64,000 nt of DNA, taken from contig JAIMBT010000016.1 in NCBI GenBank assembly GCA_023511295.1, positions 1 through 64,000 of the forward strand, in the 5' to 3' direction. The stretch comes from Alicyclobacillus sp. (GTDB taxonomy: Bacteria; Bacillota; Bacilli; Alicyclobacillales; Alicyclobacillaceae). The notes beneath the pieces were generated by a model that was given only the letters and a program-made list of their open reading frames with translations, was not told the DNA's origin and made no database searches. Shown piece by piece: positions 61,633-64,000 of the stretch; the first letter of the stretch is position 1, and each line of letters opens with the position of its first letter. The position numbers and the translations under genes were made by a program.

Positions 61633-62400
61633 CTACCGCTCCAGGTGCCGTAAGAACGCCTTGACCGCCAGCGCGGCCGCGCGCGGGGCTTCGATGGGGA
61701 TGAAGTGGCCCGTGTCCAACTCGACCAGTTCGGCGTTCGCCAAGCGCTCGGCCAGTAGTTGGGCGTCTGCCGGATTGGATACCCCGTCCTCGCGTCCGGA
61801 GAGTACGAGGGTGGGGGCTTGAACCCGCGACAAATCCGCGCGCACGTCGTAACCGTTGTACCGCTCGAAGAGACCGCGGATGGTTTCCGGTGCCGTACTT
61901 TCCATGCCGCGCTGCATGCCGGCAATCATCGTCTCCGACGTGCGGCTTCCCGCCCCGCGGCGCACGAACGCACCGTTCGCGACGGACGCAATCAACTGTT
62001 CCAACTCGTCCGCGGACACGCGGAACTGCGCCCGCGGCGACATCAGCACCAGAGCGGACACCCGATTGGGGTGGCGAACCGCCAACGTCAGACAGACGGC
62101 TGTGCCGTACGAGATCCCGAGGCAGACCACCCGGTCAAGTCCCACCTTCCCAAGCAAGCCGGCCACCATGTCCGCGTTGTCCGAGACGGACAGCGGGTCT
62201 CCGGGGGATCGCCCGTGGCCGGGCAGGTCGACGTAGAGGCAGTCGTAGTTGCGGAAGTACGGGCGCATCCCGACCCACGATTCAATCGCACCCCCCATTC
62301 CGTGCACAAACAACAGCGCGGGGGCCGAAGGCCCCAAGCCTTCCTCTGGCAACGCGCGCTCGTAATAGATATCCCGTTGTCCAACGGTGCAGATGGGCAT
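61633..62400 (-). CDS. Alpha/beta-fold hydrolase
   Basis: 255 residues, ATG 62400 with GGAGGGATAGACA upstream. FVHGMGGAIESW oxyanion region, nucleophile in CLGISYGTAV, Asp in LSGREDGVSN and His in DTGHFIPIEAP. Small esterase or C-C hydrolase type; substrate unknown. Confidence 0.88.
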   Translation of the reverse strand: MPICTVGQRDIYYERALPEEGLGPSAPALLFVHGMGGAIESWVGMRPYFRNYDCLYVDLPGHGRSPGDPLSVSDNADMVAGLLGKVGLDRVVCLGISYGTAVCLTLAVRHPNRVSALVLMSPRAQFRVSADELEQLIASVANGAFVRRGAGSRTSETMIAGMQRGMESTAPETIRGLFERYNGYDVRADLSRVQAPTLVLSGREDGVSNPADAQLLAERLANAELVELDTGHFIPIEAPRAAALAVKAFLRHLER

Positions 62401-62433
62401 TGTCTATCCCTCCGTATTGTCCTCCACTGCGTT

Positions 62434-62524
62434 CCCAAGGCCCCAGCGGCGTGATGCCCGGGAAACCGCCGCCCCAAGGCCCCAGCGGCGTGATGCCCGG
62501 AACATCGGTGTCCCAAGGCCCCGC
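62434..62524. repeat. 39-bp direct repeat, about 2.3 copies
   Basis: CCCAAGGCCCCAGCGGCGTG followed by ATGCCCGG occurs at 62434 and 62473, and its first 12 bases again at 62512. It sits in the 376-bp gap between the divergent hydrolase and rocD genes, where I see no other gene. Confidence 0.9.
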
Positions 62525-62776
62525 GCCGGTGTGGCGTCCAGGCCACCGCCCTTCCTGGACAGTGCGGATCTCCCTTTCCATCTCGGGCTGTCAGACGGAA
62601 CGATACCACGGATGGAGGACCGGCACAAACCATGCAGCGAGCGGCCCTATCCGTGTGGCGACGCTCGCGCCCGGATTGCCGGAGCATCGTCGCTTCCGGT
62701 TGCGTTATCATAGAAGGAGACAGCGGCGCCGGCGGGACAAAGCGGGAACGGCGGCGCGTGCAGGGAGGGATTGGCC

Positions 62777-63970
62777 TTGTTGTCGACATCGGCGTCCATG
62801 GAACTGGAAGACAAATACGGTGCGCACAACTACCACCCGTTGCCGATTGTGCTGGTTCGCGGCGAAGGCGTGTGGGTCGAGGACCCGGAAGGCAATCGCT
62901 ACATGGACATGCTGAGCGCCTACTCCGCGCTGAACCAAGGTCACCGGCACCCGAAGATCATCTAGGCGTTGAAGGAGCAGGCGGATCGAATCACCATCAC
63001 CTCGCGCGCCTTCCGCAACGACCAGATTGGCCCGTTCTACGAGCGGCTGGCGCGGCTCACCGGCAAAAACATGATCTTGCCGATGAACACGGGCGCGGAG
63101 GCGGTGGAGACGGCCATCAAGGCGGTCCGCCGCTGGGCGTACGACGTCAAGGGTGTGCCGGACGGGCAGGCGGAGATCATCGTCTGCACCGGCAACTTTC
63201 ACGGCCGCACGACGACCATTGTGTCGTTCTCGTCGGACCCAGAATACCAGCGCGGGTTTGGACCGCTCACCCCCGGGTTTCGCATCATCCCGTACGGAGA
63301 CATCGACGCGCTCCGCGCAGCTATCACGCCGAACACGGCTGCGTTTTTGGTCGAACCGATTCAGGGCGAGGCGGGCATCGTGATTCCGCCGGACGGTTTC
63401 CTGCAGAGGGCGGCCGACGTCTGCCGGGAGCACAATGTTCTCCTCGTTGCGGATGAGATTCAGACCGGGCTTGGACGGACGGGTAAGCTGTTCGCCTGTG
63501 AGTGGGAGGCGGTGGTTCCGGACGTGTTTGTGATTGGCAAAGCGCTGGGTGGCGGGGTGTTTCCCGTGTCCGCAGTCGCAGCCGACCGGGAGGTGCTCGG
63601 TGTGTTCGAACCGGGCTCGCACGGGTCGACCTTCGGCGGGAATCCGCTGGCGTGCGCGGTCGCGCTGGCGGCGCTGGAGGTGGTGGAAGAGGAGCATCTG
63701 CCAGAGCGCTCGCGCGAACTGGGCGCGTACTTCCTTGAGCAGTTGCAGCAGATTCAGCACCCCGACATCCGGGAGGTGCGCGGGCGGGGCTTGTTCATCG
63801 GGATTGAACTGCACGGGAAGGCCCGGCCGTACTGCGAAGCGCTGAAGGACGCGGGGTTGCTGTGCAAGGAGACGCACGAGAACACCATCCGCTTCGCGCC
63901 GCCGCTGGTCATCACGCGGGACGAGTTGGACTGGGCGCTGGAGCGTATCCGCAAGGTCTTCACGTCGTAA
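62777..63970 (+). pseudogene. rocD: Ornithine aminotransferase gene with in-frame TAG
   Basis: TTG 62777 is eight bases after GGAGG. The reading frame is RocD throughout: [37 protein letters not shown], then [26 protein letters not shown], and [23 protein letters not shown] and the PLP Lys255 in VIGKALGGG. The TAG at 62963-62965 replaces a codon where Gln or Ala is usual, so CAG to TAG is likely. Without read-through only 62 residues are made; a GTG/TTG at 62969 might restart translation but would lack the N-terminal part of the active site. If functional it converts ornithine and 2-oxoglutarate to glutamate semialdehyde. Confidence 0.85.
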
Positions 63971-64000
63971 GGCGGGCCTGTGCGGCTTCGGGGGCAGCCG

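Noticed and set aside
60966-61925. Long open frame on the minus strand across repeat array 2 (319 codons)
   Set aside because: It has no ribosome site, reads repeat DNA in which several frames are open because of GC bias, and overlaps the hydrolase gene out of frame.

Overview
The window looks like a chromosomal segment of a high-GC, spore-forming member of the Bacilli, most like the Alicyclobacillus group. The evidence is gene content: the order acpS / NAD(P)HX repair enzyme / YdcC-like lipoprotein / alanine racemase / MazE-type antitoxin / MazF-type toxin, small YjcZ-like, DUF1659, DUF2922 and YuzB-like proteins, SLH-type surface domains, strong AGGAGG-type ribosome sites with many GTG/TTG starts, and TTGxxx-17-TATAAT promoters. 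The genus is an inference from content; no rRNA or tRNA gene is present to confirm it.

Layout. 1-8.3 kb: signalling (3' part of a GGDEF protein, a two-component system, a secreted YcdB/SLH protein, CheA and CheW without CheY or receptors). 8.3-8.6 kb: remnant of an IS605-type tnpB. 8.9-12.6 kb: two small unknowns, PanE and an acyl-CoA synthetase. 12.8-20.5 kb: VUT transporter, then glycan-related genes (membrane glycosyltransferase, GT2-GtrA protein, ManC, a CpsB-like phosphatase with a LapA-domain partner), with an isochorismatase-family hydrolase and an M42 aminopeptidase between them. 20.6-26.5 kb: cell-surface genes (phosphoesterase, SGNH hydrolase, sortase, class B penicillin-binding protein). 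26.6-30.8 kb: Nudix hydrolase, uridine kinase and a pantothenate operon with a second, PanG-like reductase. 31-37.7 kb: small proteins, a Toprim protein, a ferritin-like/VIT1 iron transporter, Map and an S9 peptidase. 37.9-43.9 kb: the acpS-alr-mazEF block. 44-47.5 kb: YuzB-like protein, DedA, cytochrome c and FabV. 47.8-51.7 kb: hexonate uptake and phosphorylation with a LacI-type regulator. 52-59.3 kb: a CrcB pair, then a long operon amidohydrolase-thiL-tsaE-tsaB-rimI-tsaD, followed by CHY zinc-finger and VOC genes. 59.3-61.6 kb: a PadR regulator and membrane-protein operon flanked on both sides by arrays of a ~125-bp repeat. 61.6-64 kb: an alpha/beta hydrolase and an ornithine aminotransferase gene interrupted by an in-frame TAG.

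Most of the window is ordinary housekeeping. The parts least explained by known features are the paired repeat arrays around the padR operon (each full unit carries two mutually complementary 13-bp palindromes exactly 52 bp apart), the sortase with a ~200-residue C-terminal extension next to an SGNH hydrolase bearing a non-canonical sorting-like tail, the amber codon in rocD, and the 10-bp and 39-bp tandem repeats.
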